A stretch of 64,000 bases of DNA from Segatella baroniae B14. GTDB taxonomy: Bacteria; Bacteroidota; Bacteroidia; Bacteroidales; Bacteroidaceae. Position 1 is the stretch's first letter, and every line of letters begins with the position of its first letter. This document shows positions 1 to 8,918 of the stretch, piece after piece. The notes beneath the pieces were generated by a model that did not search any database, had not been told where the DNA came from, and saw only the letters and a list, made by a program, of their open reading frames with translations. The stretch covers positions 1,032,001 through 1,096,000 of the forward strand of contig NZ_CP091800.1 in the NCBI RefSeq assembly GCF_022024235.1, in the 5' to 3' direction. Made by a program: the position numbers and the translations under genes.

Positions 1-622
1 ATGATTTTGCTTCACCCGAGACTTTCTTATCTGATTTCATTTCCTTTAGATAAGCAGCATTAGCTTTCTCCTTGAAAGATGTTGTATATTCAACAAGGTC
101 ATCAAACTTTCTTATGTCTGAAAATTTATCTACTAAATCCTTCAGTGCAGCAGGATTATTAAAAACATTAAGTTCTGATTCTCCTTTAAACATACTAAAT
201 CTTTGAATAAAGGCATCATAGCATCTATCTATAAGATTTTTACCGCTTACTTTAACACGTTCTGACCCAGATGTCTCATACCCAATATAATTAAGTGAGC
301 CAATCCTGAAATTATTATCATCGGTACGTTCAACAGAGAAAGATTTTTCAACATACTTTTCTCCGTCATGTTCAAATAACATTGATACAGAAACTTCGTC
401 CTTCTCACCTATATCTAACTTAGATTTTCGCATTTCAGACACGTGGTCTATATTGCCTTTGTCAATAGTTGTATTGAATAACCATTGCAAAGCTTCAAAA
501 AACGTAGTCTTTCCATCACCATTATCTCCAAGAATAAGTGTAAGTCCATCCGAGAACTCAAACTTATTGTTATCTCCGTAATAACTACGGAAATTTTTGA
601 TACAAATTTCCTTGATTATCAT
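1..622 (-). CDS. DndD-like SMC-family ATPase, N-terminal part (cut by window edge)
   Basis: The reading frame starts at the ATG at 622-620 and runs open to the window edge, giving about 207 residues. The N-terminus has the SMC/RecF/DndD layout: a short strand pair (IIKEICIKNFRSY), then a P-loop GDNGDGKTT at residues 32-40, followed by FFEALQWLFN. Walker B, the signature motif and the coiled coil would lie outside the window. Its ATG overlaps the stop of the upstream 75-residue gene as ATGA, indicating translational coupling. In Dnd phosphorothioation systems DndD is an SMC-like ATPase acting with DndC, and a DndC-like gene lies three genes upstream here. Assignment to DndD rather than another SMC-type defence ATPase is inference from context. 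Confidence 0.75.
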   Translation of the reverse strand, partial: MIIKEICIKNFRSYYGDNNKFEFSDGLTLILGDNGDGKTTFFEALQWLFNTTIDKGNIDHVSEMRKSKLDIGEKDEVSVSMLFEHDGEKYVEKSFSVERTDDNNFRIGSLNYIGYETSGSERVKVSGKNLIDRCYDAFIQRFSMFKGESELNVFNNPAALKDLVDKFSDIRKFDDLVEYTTSFKEKANAAYLKEMKSDKKVSGEAKS

Positions 623-846
623 ACGTTGTCGATTAAAAATTTATCTATTTCTTTCCAAAGTTCTTTATCAGAAGCACCTTCCCCTATTCTTTTAATAATC
701 TGTGCAACTACATTAATTACATAATTATCAGAGTCTAAAGCCTGATCAATAGTACTGATATCAGATGGTGTATAACGTCCAAAACTCATCAGATTGCTAT
801 CAGACAAGACTGCTTGCAGCATTTTGTTATCATTACTTCTTGCCAT
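619..846 (-). CDS. 75-residue orphan protein in defence operon
   Basis: Small acidic protein with no motif I recognise. It begins MARSNDNKMLQAVL and looks helical. The gene lies 2 bp downstream of the PLD-helicase gene and its stop overlaps the start of the DndD-like ATPase gene, so it is almost certainly a real member of the operon. A small protein next to DndC- and DndD-like genes recalls DndE by position, but the sequence does not resemble what I know of DndE (a basic, DNA-binding protein of about 110 residues). It could be a bridging subunit or an immunity-like factor. Confidence 0.7.
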   Translation of the reverse strand: MARSNDNKMLQAVLSDSNLMSFGRYTPSDISTIDQALDSDNYVINVVAQIIKRIGEGASDKELWKEIDKFLIDNV

Positions 847-848
847 AA

Positions 849-3125
849 TCAGAATAAATTTATGTTATAATATGATAAAATTTGGTTTAACTCATTATAT
901 GTAAAGTCAGCATTTTCAGATAATACAGCAAAATCACGAACTCTTTTTAATTCACTCCTTAACAGATTACGTTCCATTTTATAGTTTTCTTGAGCTGAAT
1001 TTATTTTAGGAGCAACGACTAAATCATGTATGATAGCCATATGTTTATCTGGATGCTTTCTTAAGATACGTCCCCTTCGCTGGATGAACTGTCTTGGATT
1101 ACCTGTACTGGCACAAAAAATAGCCATTTCACTGCGAGGCACATCGACACCTTCATCAAGACATTTCATAGATGTCAATACTTCAATCTCACCATTTGCA
1201 TATTTTTCAAGGATTTTATTTCTTTCTTTAATTCCTGATACGAATTTTTTCACGGTTGTTGTTTTACTAACATTTTGCACAATACGGGTATATATATCTA
1301 TCAGATTTTCTGAATAATCATCATCTATTATACTATCAGTGCTGTCAAAAACATCAGCCATTTCATTGTCAGGGTTCGCCCCTTCAGGTACATAGACCAA
1401 GGTATATTTCAAGTTACCTTTTTCTGCAAATCTATCTTCAACAATCTGCCTAAATATTATTTCCTTTTCACGTGCTTTATGAACTATTCGTTTACGTTTA
1501 AGTAATAAACGCATTAATATATCATCACCTTTGGGGAATGAATCTTTTTCACTATTATAAAATTTAGCTAACTGAAGTGATATACGCATGTATTCTGCCA
1601 TTTCTTCCTCGTTAAGTTTCACTACATGAGGAAAATATTTGTATCTGCATAAATATCCTTTGTCAATAGCTTCTTGCATATTAAATTCAAAGGTATAGCT
1701 TTTTTCACAGCCGAAGAATTCCATAATAGCCCGATTTCCACTTTCGTCAAACTGGCGTTCTGGAGTTGCAGATAGTCCTATACGACGGGGGAATTTTATT
1801 CCACCCAATCTGTCCAATATTCTTCCGGCACCCATATTGTGTGCTTCATCTGCAATCAATAAAATTTGTCGTGTTGTGTTTCGATTGAAATCAATTAATT
1901 CTCTAAATATGCTTTCACGAGCAAAAGAGGCATATGTGGCAATAATTATGAATGAGGAATTGTCATCTTCAATCACAATACTTTCTTTGATTTTTATATT
2001 ATCGAGTTCTATCTTCCATTTAGGATTTTTGGAACTTACTTTAATTATATTATTAAAATGAAACCTTTTACACTCTTCCTCCCATTGATCAACGAGCGTA
2101 ATTGTTGGTACCAATATTAGTGCTTTGTAAAAATGATATTTTTTCCAAATATTCAACAAACAATTCAATGAAGTAAGTGTTTTTCCTGTTCCTGTTGCCA
2201 TAGCAAACAATCCTTTTTGCGTTACCTTCCAAAGATCATAAGCTTGTTTTTGGTAATCTCGTGGTTCATCAAAAGGAAATTTTGGCTCAACTTTATCTGA
2301 GGCTTTAATTTCTAACCGCTCTATCTGTTGAATTATAAATTCAGTTTTTTTTCTTGCCTTATTCAAAATGGCTTGAATGCTTTGAGGAAGGTTATCATTA
2401 AGGCGCCGTGAAATAAGAGCCTGTTCTTCGCGCATCAGCTCACCTATATCCTTATGCCTGAAGTTTGCACTTATTCCTGCTTTTACTTCGTCGGCCTTTA
2501 GATAGCAGACAGAATCATCATTGCCTGAAAAAGTCTTTTCAAAATCTTCGACAATGTCGTTTATCTTACAAATGTCGCCTTGTCCATCCCAATCACAAAA
2601 CGCTGTGAGACTTTCCAGATTTTCAATTAAAGCCGTGCGTGAAAAGTTGCAAGACCCATCAAATGCGACCTTATTCAATCCATCAGAAAAAGAACCACAT
2701 TTGGAATGAGCGATGCCTTCACCGCTCTTAGGTACAACTATTTTTATTTCCAGCCGATTGTTCTTAATCAACCAAGACAAGCACTCGAAGAAATGCTGAT
2801 TACGCTCCGACAAGGTGCGCTTTACTTCTTGCAGATTGTGCAAGTCAAAATATGGCAAGGAAACACTATCATCACTCACCATCATTGCTTGCTGATCTTC
2901 AATAGACAGAACATCATTGATTACCATACGCATTCGTCCCCCATTATAGAGGAATGTGGCAAATCCATCACACAAAACGTTAATGGCAGAAGACGAAAAA
3001 AAACCAAGTTTTATATCAAACTCCGTTGCATTGCACAAAGCCTCGGAAAAAAAGCCGATTGGCTCCCATTCCGTTCTGGACTTAAATCTACGGCTAGCTG
3101 GCCACAATACGTTGTTCTTTAACAT
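849..3125 (-). CDS. PLD-like nuclease fused to SF2 (DEAH) helicase
   Basis: 758 residues in two parts. The N-terminal part (about 1-200) has one phospholipase-D-type HxK motif (H140, K142) followed by a GSCNFS stretch, as in PLD-family nucleases that act as dimers. The C-terminal part is an SF2 helicase: P-loop ATGTGKT at 310-316, DEAH at 426-429, SAT at 452-454, a CLDEGVDVP block and a QRRGR motif VI near 670. Such fusions are typical restriction effectors that translocate on DNA and cut it. It lies 17 bp downstream of the PAPS-reductase-like gene and 2 bp upstream of the 75-residue gene, so it is probably the restriction arm of this operon. That role is inferred. Confidence 0.85.
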   Translation of the reverse strand: MLKNNVLWPASRRFKSRTEWEPIGFFSEALCNATEFDIKLGFFSSSAINVLCDGFATFLYNGGRMRMVINDVLSIEDQQAMMVSDDSVSLPYFDLHNLQEVKRTLSERNQHFFECLSWLIKNNRLEIKIVVPKSGEGIAHSKCGSFSDGLNKVAFDGSCNFSRTALIENLESLTAFCDWDGQGDICKINDIVEDFEKTFSGNDDSVCYLKADEVKAGISANFRHKDIGELMREEQALISRRLNDNLPQSIQAILNKARKKTEFIIQQIERLEIKASDKVEPKFPFDEPRDYQKQAYDLWKVTQKGLFAMATGTGKTLTSLNCLLNIWKKYHFYKALILVPTITLVDQWEEECKRFHFNNIIKVSSKNPKWKIELDNIKIKESIVIEDDNSSFIIIATYASFARESIFRELIDFNRNTTRQILLIADEAHNMGAGRILDRLGGIKFPRRIGLSATPERQFDESGNRAIMEFFGCEKSYTFEFNMQEAIDKGYLCRYKYFPHVVKLNEEEMAEYMRISLQLAKFYNSEKDSFPKGDDILMRLLLKRKRIVHKAREKEIIFRQIVEDRFAEKGNLKYTLVYVPEGANPDNEMADVFDSTDSIIDDDYSENLIDIYTRIVQNVSKTTTVKKFVSGIKERNKILEKYANGEIEVLTSMKCLDEGVDVPRSEMAIFCASTGNPRQFIQRRGRILRKHPDKHMAIIHDLVVAPKINSAQENYKMERNLLRSELKRVRDFAVLSENADFTYNELNQILSYYNINLF

Positions 3126-3142
3126 GAACTATCCCCCCTATA

Positions 3143-4246
3143 TTATATAAAGCAGTTCGCACACATGATATCATCACCTAGGATTTCTGCAAGGGTCGTC
3201 CCCTTATTATTTGCCTTGTTTTCTTTTTGTCGTCGGATAATGTCAAGTTTAATCTGACGAATACGCTCTGGTTTAATGAGATCTTTCAAACTTTCATTCT
3301 GATTCCAAGTATATCCATCTTTCTCGAATTCCATTGCCTTTCTAAAAAGGTCCGGATGCTGTTCATAAAGCCATACCCACTCTATTTTCTGCTGAAAGAA
3401 ACAAAAGTAGCACCCTGAACGACTACGGCAATAGGTACCAGTCTGACCATCCACCTCAAAAGGAATTTCCTCGTAATAGGCTGGTACCCCCACACCACTT
3501 TCTCTAAGCAAACGGAATATGTCGTCTTTAATCAATATATCAGTATTATCAAGCAATGGGAAATCATCGAGCTTTCCCACAGGATAATCTGTTGTTTTCA
3601 AGAATTCAAAAACAGCATGATTAAACAATTTAACGTCATAGTCAAGTAAAGCATTCATTTTCTTAGAATAGAAAAATTGCTTAGTAATCGGCTTTTTAAC
3701 GGTTTCTATTATTTCTTCTCGTAAGAAACTTTGAGGACATAAACGTTCATAGATTTCAACTATCTGATCTAAATTTTCTTTGTGCAGAAATTTGTTGATA
3801 ACATCAATACTCCAGATATTTTTACGAAATGGGAAAACTGCTTGAATATTTGGTTTTGATGATATATAGCCATCTCTGTCTTCATCGCCACGAATACCCA
3901 CATACGAAACAGCATAATCGTCCCCCACATATTCCTCAAACTTATCTAGCTTCATCTTCTTAGTGCACCATCGAGCTTGAGGAGAAGGTAAGAAGCCACC
4001 CATTGCTTTAAGGAAGTGATGGAATGGAGTCGGCTCCGGGCTCCCTTCGGCGGCACGGAGTCTCTCAATCTTACCTAAATAGGCTTCCAAACGATTAATT
4101 AACGTTTCTGTTTCTGCAAGTTCACATCCAGTATCAGAATTATAATACTCTATCTTCAATGATGGGTATGTTTTTTTTAGATAAATAGCAAGAGCTGCAC
4201 TATCTTTACCACCAGATATGCCTAATATGTGTCTAACCTTTGTCAT
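3143..4246 (-). CDS. PAPS-reductase/DndC-family protein
   Basis: Adenine-nucleotide alpha-hydrolase (PP-loop ATPase) fold: the SGGKDS loop is at residues 11-16. Later motifs are RWCT with C94, a cysteine cluster C273/C279/C282, and C362xxC365 at the very C-terminus. Such cysteines could bind an Fe-S cluster, as in DndC. An in-frame ATG at 4285 exists, but I chose 4246 because it overlaps the preceding stop as ATGA. In Dnd systems DndC activates the DNA backbone for sulfur insertion; BREX type 4 also carries a PAPS-reductase-family protein (BrxP). Both precedents link this family to DNA modification or defence. Ordinary sulfate assimilation is unlikely, as no cys genes are nearby. Which system it belongs to is unresolved. 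Confidence 0.85.
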   Translation of the reverse strand: MTKVRHILGISGGKDSAALAIYLKKTYPSLKIEYYNSDTGCELAETETLINRLEAYLGKIERLRAAEGSPEPTPFHHFLKAMGGFLPSPQARWCTKKMKLDKFEEYVGDDYAVSYVGIRGDEDRDGYISSKPNIQAVFPFRKNIWSIDVINKFLHKENLDQIVEIYERLCPQSFLREEIIETVKKPITKQFFYSKKMNALLDYDVKLFNHAVFEFLKTTDYPVGKLDDFPLLDNTDILIKDDIFRLLRESGVGVPAYYEEIPFEVDGQTGTYCRSRSGCYFCFFQQKIEWVWLYEQHPDLFRKAMEFEKDGYTWNQNESLKDLIKPERIRQIKLDIIRRQKENKANNKGTTLAEILGDDIMCANCFI

Positions 4247-7200
4247 TTGATTATTTTTTTGTTTAGTATCGACAGTAATGTACATACATCGATATTAGTA
4301 TCACCAGAAAGTAATTGGGTAATTTTCCTTTCAAGCTCAGTAGCTTTCTTTCTATCCTTTTTGGGGAGTATGTACGTCTGCGTTCTCATACTAGTACCCT
4401 TATTGGTAACCATATCAAATGAATACGCATCTGACGTATTTTCATCATCAATCTTAGTAGATATATCAGAATATTTCTCGCACTCACGGAACAAATAGAC
4501 CAAATCATCAGACAATTTATCCTCTTGTTCATCCTTTAGAGTATCAAGTCGTTGCTCTAGAATAGTATAACAAATTGATTGATACCATTGGACTCGATTA
4601 TCATATACTGTCATTACATGATGGTAGAACTCACGTTGTTTATCTGTCAATAGATAGTCTCTAACATGAGCCAGTCTCTCACGAATCTCAATAATATACT
4701 CTGAATAATCATAGCTCTGCAACCCAAACTGCTCCACCAATCTTGATTCTATACGGTCTATCAACTGAGAGTAACAAGATCGTAGTTCTCTAATTGCACT
4801 CTGAATAATTCGTCCATATTCTGTGATGAATTCTTCTTGCTTTAGATTCTCTTGTGTAAAGCCAAGAGCTTCTGGTAAATCTTCGAAAAAAGCCTTTTCA
4901 GGATCTTTGGCTTGAGATAACACATCTCGGAATTTCATAGTTGTCCCATGATTAAATTTTCGAGTGTGCTTTGTATATTCATTAAGTCGCACATAGAAAC
5001 TCAGGAAAGGCTTAATCGTTTCAATGAAACTATCATTGGTTATCGATATTTCCTCTCCAAGATTAATAAAATGACGATATTGATTAAAAAAATCCAACTT
5101 TACACCATCAACAGAGAATTTCTTTACCTCATAATCACCTGGATGCTTTTGAAGTAAATCAAAGAATTCCATATTAACATTTGGCATGAATGCACCTCTT
5201 GATGCATCATAAAGTGCAAAGTCTTGACGCTTAATAAACAGATACGTTGGAATCCAAAAATCCAGAAATCCCTGTTTTAATTTATATGGCTTAGTTGATA
5301 GCAACTTAATTAACTCTGAAATTTTTCGAGCTTTATTTTCTGAATTACGTAAAAATTCTTCACAAGCCTCCCATAAAGGCATAAATCCCTTATTCGTTGG
5401 AACATCTGCAAATTTACCATTTTGATGCAAACCTGTATTTAATAATAGAGATGCATAGATGGTTTTTTCCGGTGGGTATTTTTCATCAGTAAATCCCATT
5501 CCATTTTCAGAATAATGTTCTGTCAAATAAGTAAGATAACTTTTGCGAGCAGCAATAATCGCTCTACTGAGTTTATGTTTATTAAACAATTCATTTACCA
5601 TCACAGGCGTTTTGCTATAAACCTCGTTACAAACCTTGGACAAAAGCCTATTAAAGTCACGATGTGATTCTACTTTCTGCTCTTTTCCGCCATACACCCA
5701 AACAACTCGGTTCTCATATGAAAACAAATTATCATTTATAGCCTTGTTGAGTAAAACTTCTTCATACTCCTTTAGTTTCCGAATTTCTTTTACAGCCACC
5801 CTATCATTTTTATCAAGTACATGATCCAACAAATATATGTACTTCTTGATATTGTAAAGATGATCTATAATATCCTTTGTATCGATGAATAAAGCGAATA
5901 CTAGTGCATTATTGGTTTCGGAACTGAATTTTATAATCTCCTCTAATGCATTTTTATGTGTAGAGAAAATTAGTTCAATGTAACCATCCGTATCACCGGT
6001 AGGCACAATATCAATTGGTTCTTCACGAATAATATAGTCAAAAAAACGTGGCGTCCCTTTCTGATAGTAATGAGCTTTGACTGGTGAAATTCTGCGATTA
6101 AAAAAGACATTCAGCTCGTCCACAAAAGCAATAGGACGTGAAACCATCATGCCTGCCTCACGAATTTCTGCTTCAAGATCCACATCAGTACCTTCAAACA
6201 AAATTAATCGTTCTTTGTATGCAGCATAGCGTACAATTTTCTTGGAAGAAAGCTTCTGTATAATCTCTGTAGCATTGTATATTGCCATTGCTTCTCGGGC
6301 ATATACAGCGAGATTATTTACCGTAAGTTTGAATCCTGCTGTTCCGAAAAGATTCAAAAGCCCAATTGCTTTTACCAACATTACGGCTTGTAGCATTTCC
6401 TTTTCTGTAGTCCAATCCTGTCCTTCAACTCGTTCGATTGAAACCTGTATTGTACTCCAGCTCATAGAATCAGAGTTAGCATCCTTCAAATAGGAATAGA
6501 AGTTATAATGTATGTAATCATACACCATTGAAAGGTTATACGTTTGATGCTTTGCAGGCCTAAATTCAGAAATAGAGTTAGTACCTCGAACTGATAAAAA
6601 TGTAAAAAGAGAACGCTCATTCTGCCCATACCGTTGAATAGCAGTTGTTATGGTATAAGCAGCAAAAATATCCAATGGAAACAACTGAATAGCCGTGCCC
6701 AATAAGAAATCTTTAGAAACATACCTTGTTTCTTTCGCCAAATCTAATAAAGGTTTGACATTGTCCGAATTGTATATATTTTTTTTCTCATGCAACTGAG
6801 TAGATGCCAAATATAGCAATTGTTCTATTGGCTCTACAAATGCAATTTCCTTAAATCGCCCTTTAACCTTTATCCACTCATTTATTTGCGATTCTGTCAG
6901 ACCTTTTGCATATGCACCAAAATTTTGATGAAGGGTTGTTAAAAGCATCATATTCCTACTTGGAACATTCACCAATTCTGAAAATTTCTGTAAGAAATAT
7001 AATTCCTTTTCAGGATTATTTTTTGCTGCGTGTTCTAACACCTTACCAAACTCATCAATTACTATAAGCAAGAATTTTCCCTTATTCTGACATTGGGTGT
7101 AATAATCTTTTAGACTATCAAGAATGCTAGTTGTATTTCCTTCAACGTTCAAAGCTCTTCTAAGTAATATTGACATCTCGACATAATCACCTACAATGTT

Positions 7201-7470
7201 CATTATCTCAAATCCCTTTGCATCGGACAGATTCTTGGCATCAAGCAGATATGTCTTTTTCCCTCTATTATTCAAATCTGATTCTAGTGCCAAAAGGAAA
7301 CTTGATTTGCCTGTGCCATAAGAACCAATGATAGTAAAAGTATGAATGCCTGAACGAAAATCATTTACTATGTTATGAATAGCATTCTTTGCATTAGGAG
7401 TTACCAAATATTGACTACCTTCTGCAAAGCCATTCTTTATATTTGCCGATAAACTAAATGTTTCTACCAT
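4243..7470 (-). CDS. Large P-loop ATPase, BrxC/PglY- or DUF499-like
   Basis: 1075-residue protein with an N-terminal AAA-type ATPase: Walker A GSYGTGKSS at 49-57 and Walker B IVIDEFG at 136-142. It is followed by a long region without motifs I recognise and a charged, helical C-terminus. Size and N-terminal layout resemble the large ATPases of BREX (BrxC/PglY) and related defence islands. This is a judgement from architecture, not from an alignment. Its start overlaps the end of the DUF4007 gene by 17 bp and its stop overlaps the start of the PAPS-reductase-like gene by 4 bp, so all three are probably translated together. Confidence 0.75.
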   Translation of the reverse strand: MVETFSLSANIKNGFAEGSQYLVTPNAKNAIHNIVNDFRSGIHTFTIIGSYGTGKSSFLLALESDLNNRGKKTYLLDAKNLSDAKGFEIMNIVGDYVEMSILLRRALNVEGNTTSILDSLKDYYTQCQNKGKFLLIVIDEFGKVLEHAAKNNPEKELYFLQKFSELVNVPSRNMMLLTTLHQNFGAYAKGLTESQINEWIKVKGRFKEIAFVEPIEQLLYLASTQLHEKKNIYNSDNVKPLLDLAKETRYVSKDFLLGTAIQLFPLDIFAAYTITTAIQRYGQNERSLFTFLSVRGTNSISEFRPAKHQTYNLSMVYDYIHYNFYSYLKDANSDSMSWSTIQVSIERVEGQDWTTEKEMLQAVMLVKAIGLLNLFGTAGFKLTVNNLAVYAREAMAIYNATEIIQKLSSKKIVRYAAYKERLILFEGTDVDLEAEIREAGMMVSRPIAFVDELNVFFNRRISPVKAHYYQKGTPRFFDYIIREEPIDIVPTGDTDGYIELIFSTHKNALEEIIKFSSETNNALVFALFIDTKDIIDHLYNIKKYIYLLDHVLDKNDRVAVKEIRKLKEYEEVLLNKAINDNLFSYENRVVWVYGGKEQKVESHRDFNRLLSKVCNEVYSKTPVMVNELFNKHKLSRAIIAARKSYLTYLTEHYSENGMGFTDEKYPPEKTIYASLLLNTGLHQNGKFADVPTNKGFMPLWEACEEFLRNSENKARKISELIKLLSTKPYKLKQGFLDFWIPTYLFIKRQDFALYDASRGAFMPNVNMEFFDLLQKHPGDYEVKKFSVDGVKLDFFNQYRHFINLGEEISITNDSFIETIKPFLSFYVRLNEYTKHTRKFNHGTTMKFRDVLSQAKDPEKAFFEDLPEALGFTQENLKQEEFITEYGRIIQSAIRELRSCYSQLIDRIESRLVEQFGLQSYDYSEYIIEIRERLAHVRDYLLTDKQREFYHHVMTVYDNRVQWYQSICYTILEQRLDTLKDEQEDKLSDDLVYLFRECEKYSDISTKIDDENTSDAYSFDMVTNKGTSMRTQTYILPKKDRKKATELERKITQLLSGDTNIDVCTLLSILNKKIIK

Positions 7471-8356
7471 AGTACTTGTCTAACACTTGTTTTATTTCCA
7501 AGTTCCTTATAAATTGAATTTGTTTAATTCCTGCCACATCACTATATGTGAAATATTGTCTATATTCATTTGACAACTTTTTCAACATTTCAATAGTCTC
7601 GAAATCTTGCATACAAAATACAAGCCCTACATTCTCTTGTATAGTCTCAAATGCAATAGTATTATCACCTTCAACCTGTTTAAGTTTCAAAAGGCCATAA
7701 AGAAAAATTTCTTTTGATACTTTTCGTTTGCCATCTACATTGAAATAATAGCTTTTCCCATCTGAACTCTGCCGAATCAGATCTAACTCAATCAACAATG
7801 ACGAAAAATCCTCATTTGATTGAGGATTACGAGGAAGACAATAGTTTTGTAGCAATACACTGATATCCTTTTTTACAGTATTTACATTATAGTTATTTTG
7901 TTTACCTGCTTCAGCGACCTTCAATTTTATATAAGTTTGAATTTGCTCACGTTCAAACTGAGTACGTTCTCTTTGAAGTCCACAAAAAAACATATTATAC
8001 AGTGATGCATCCTTTGAAAATACAAGATTAAAATGAAGAATCCAAATCGTAGCCAAATCCTCCATATATTTATCCTTGCCACTATTGTCATTAAAAAGAT
8101 AATCCCCTAACTTGGTTGGCATATCATTTTCACAAATTCCAAAAACACGAAGCCAATAGCGAATTGACGATACCATGTTTTTTCCAACGCCCAATTTGAT
8201 AACCGCATCCGCATTATTGAAATTATTTTTATTGACAACAAAATCATATCCTTTTTTCAACCACAAGGCTTTGCAAGAAAATGATTCATGTCCAGAGAAG
8301 ATAAATTTGTTTTCGCAAGTTGTCACTTTTGCTTTCAATTTAAGTGTAACATTCAT
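7454..8356 (-). CDS. DUF4007-family protein, head of defence operon
   Basis: 300 residues. The N-terminal FSGHESFSCKALWLKKGYDF block and the following LGVGKNMVSSIRYWLR block fit DUF4007, a family of unknown biochemistry that I recall from phosphorothioation-type and BREX-type islands (not checked). The second block may be a helix-turn-helix-like DNA contact. The chosen ATG at 8356 lies only 1 bp from the arm of the putative invertible element. The ribosome-binding region (AAGAG) falls inside that repeat arm, so an inverted or intact arm could change initiation. I see no promoter facing this gene in the present orientation of the element. Confidence 0.75.
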   Translation of the reverse strand: MNVTLKLKAKVTTCENKFIFSGHESFSCKALWLKKGYDFVVNKNNFNNADAVIKLGVGKNMVSSIRYWLRVFGICENDMPTKLGDYLFNDNSGKDKYMEDLATIWILHFNLVFSKDASLYNMFFCGLQRERTQFEREQIQTYIKLKVAEAGKQNNYNVNTVKKDISVLLQNYCLPRNPQSNEDFSSLLIELDLIRQSSDGKSYYFNVDGKRKVSKEIFLYGLLKLKQVEGDNTIAFETIQENVGLVFCMQDFETIEMLKKLSNEYRQYFTYSDVAGIKQIQFIRNLEIKQVLDKYYGRNI

Positions 8357-8357
8357 T

Positions 8358-8549
8358 CATCTCTTCCCAAGAGATGTATTGAAACAAAAAAGTGTTGATA
8401 TACAGATGTTTACGAAGATGTTCTGATGCGTTTTGCTAAACAAATGGCAAAAAAGCGATGCCTAAAACCCGTTTTTTGGGCATAAAAATGTGCGGTTTGC
8501 GAAAAAAAGAGTACCTTTGTACTCAGAATCCGTCTCTTGGGAAGAGATG
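8358..8549. promoter_or_regulatory. Putative invertible promoter element, copy 1
   Basis: Bounded by 19-bp arms: CATCTCTTCCCAAGAGATG at 8358-8376 and CGTCTCTTGGGAAGAGATG at 8531-8549. They are reverse complements of each other with one mismatch, and each arm is itself nearly palindromic. The 154-bp core is homologous, in reverse complement, to the core of the element at 51303-51496, with identical blocks of about 15-29 bp. The core carries a Bacteroidetes promoter at 8489-8519 that reads away from the DUF4007 gene. Inversion between the arms would point that promoter straight into the defence operon. No invertase gene is in the window. A MITE-like repeat is the main alternative. Confidence 0.6.
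8489..8519 (+). promoter_or_regulatory. Promoter inside element copy 1
   Basis: TGTG at 8489-8492, 19 bases, then TACCTTTG at 8512-8519, matching the Bacteroidetes -33/-7 pattern. The -7 box is nested in the dyad GAGTAC-CTTT-GTACTC. The predicted start, near 8526, is just inside the right arm at 8531. The same arrangement and spacing are conserved in copy 2. On the plus strand downstream there is no convincing gene. Confidence 0.55.
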
Positions 8550-8918
8550 AAGATTTTTGCTAAACATTTTTTCGTTTCGTTGTGGTTTTAGCACTCCCAA
8601 CTCTCTTTGCTCTCTCTACTTTTTTGCTTTCCTGTCCCTATTTTCCCTACTCTCTTCTTGCACGCTAAATTTTCTTAAATACGCTTTACTCGAATTCTCC
8701 GCACTAACTCTATTTTTCCGTACCAAGCTTACACACCCAACCGCCCTTACGTCCCTTGCCCGCTTGACTTTCTTTCTTTGCGTCTTGACGCTCTTAGCGA
8801 GAAAAAATCCGCCATCTGTCAAATAAAATGGCCAAAATCAGGGTCTTCCGAAAATCGCCATCTAGCTCGAAAAATTCAACTTTTAGACTGCCCACTTTGT
8901 CGCTTACACACACACTTG
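8550..8918. other. Gene-free, pyrimidine-rich stretch
   Basis: No convincing coding sequence. The plus strand is rich in CTCT/TTTC runs, and the open frames on both strands here are low-complexity by-products of that bias. This is the DNA that the promoter in element copy 1 would transcribe in its present orientation. Confidence 0.5.

Noticed and set aside
4247-4285. Longer start for the PAPS-reductase-like protein
   Set aside because: The extra 13 residues overlap the ATPase end in another frame; the ATGA overlap at 4246 is the better start.
8175-8426. Plus-strand frame across the DUF4007 start and the left arm
   Set aside because: Antisense shadow of a well-supported gene.
8557-8826. Plus-strand open frame of 89 codons just after element copy 1
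   Set aside because: Composition is a run of Leu/Phe/Ser from CT-rich DNA, with no motif or ribosome-binding site; the opposite strand is open as well.
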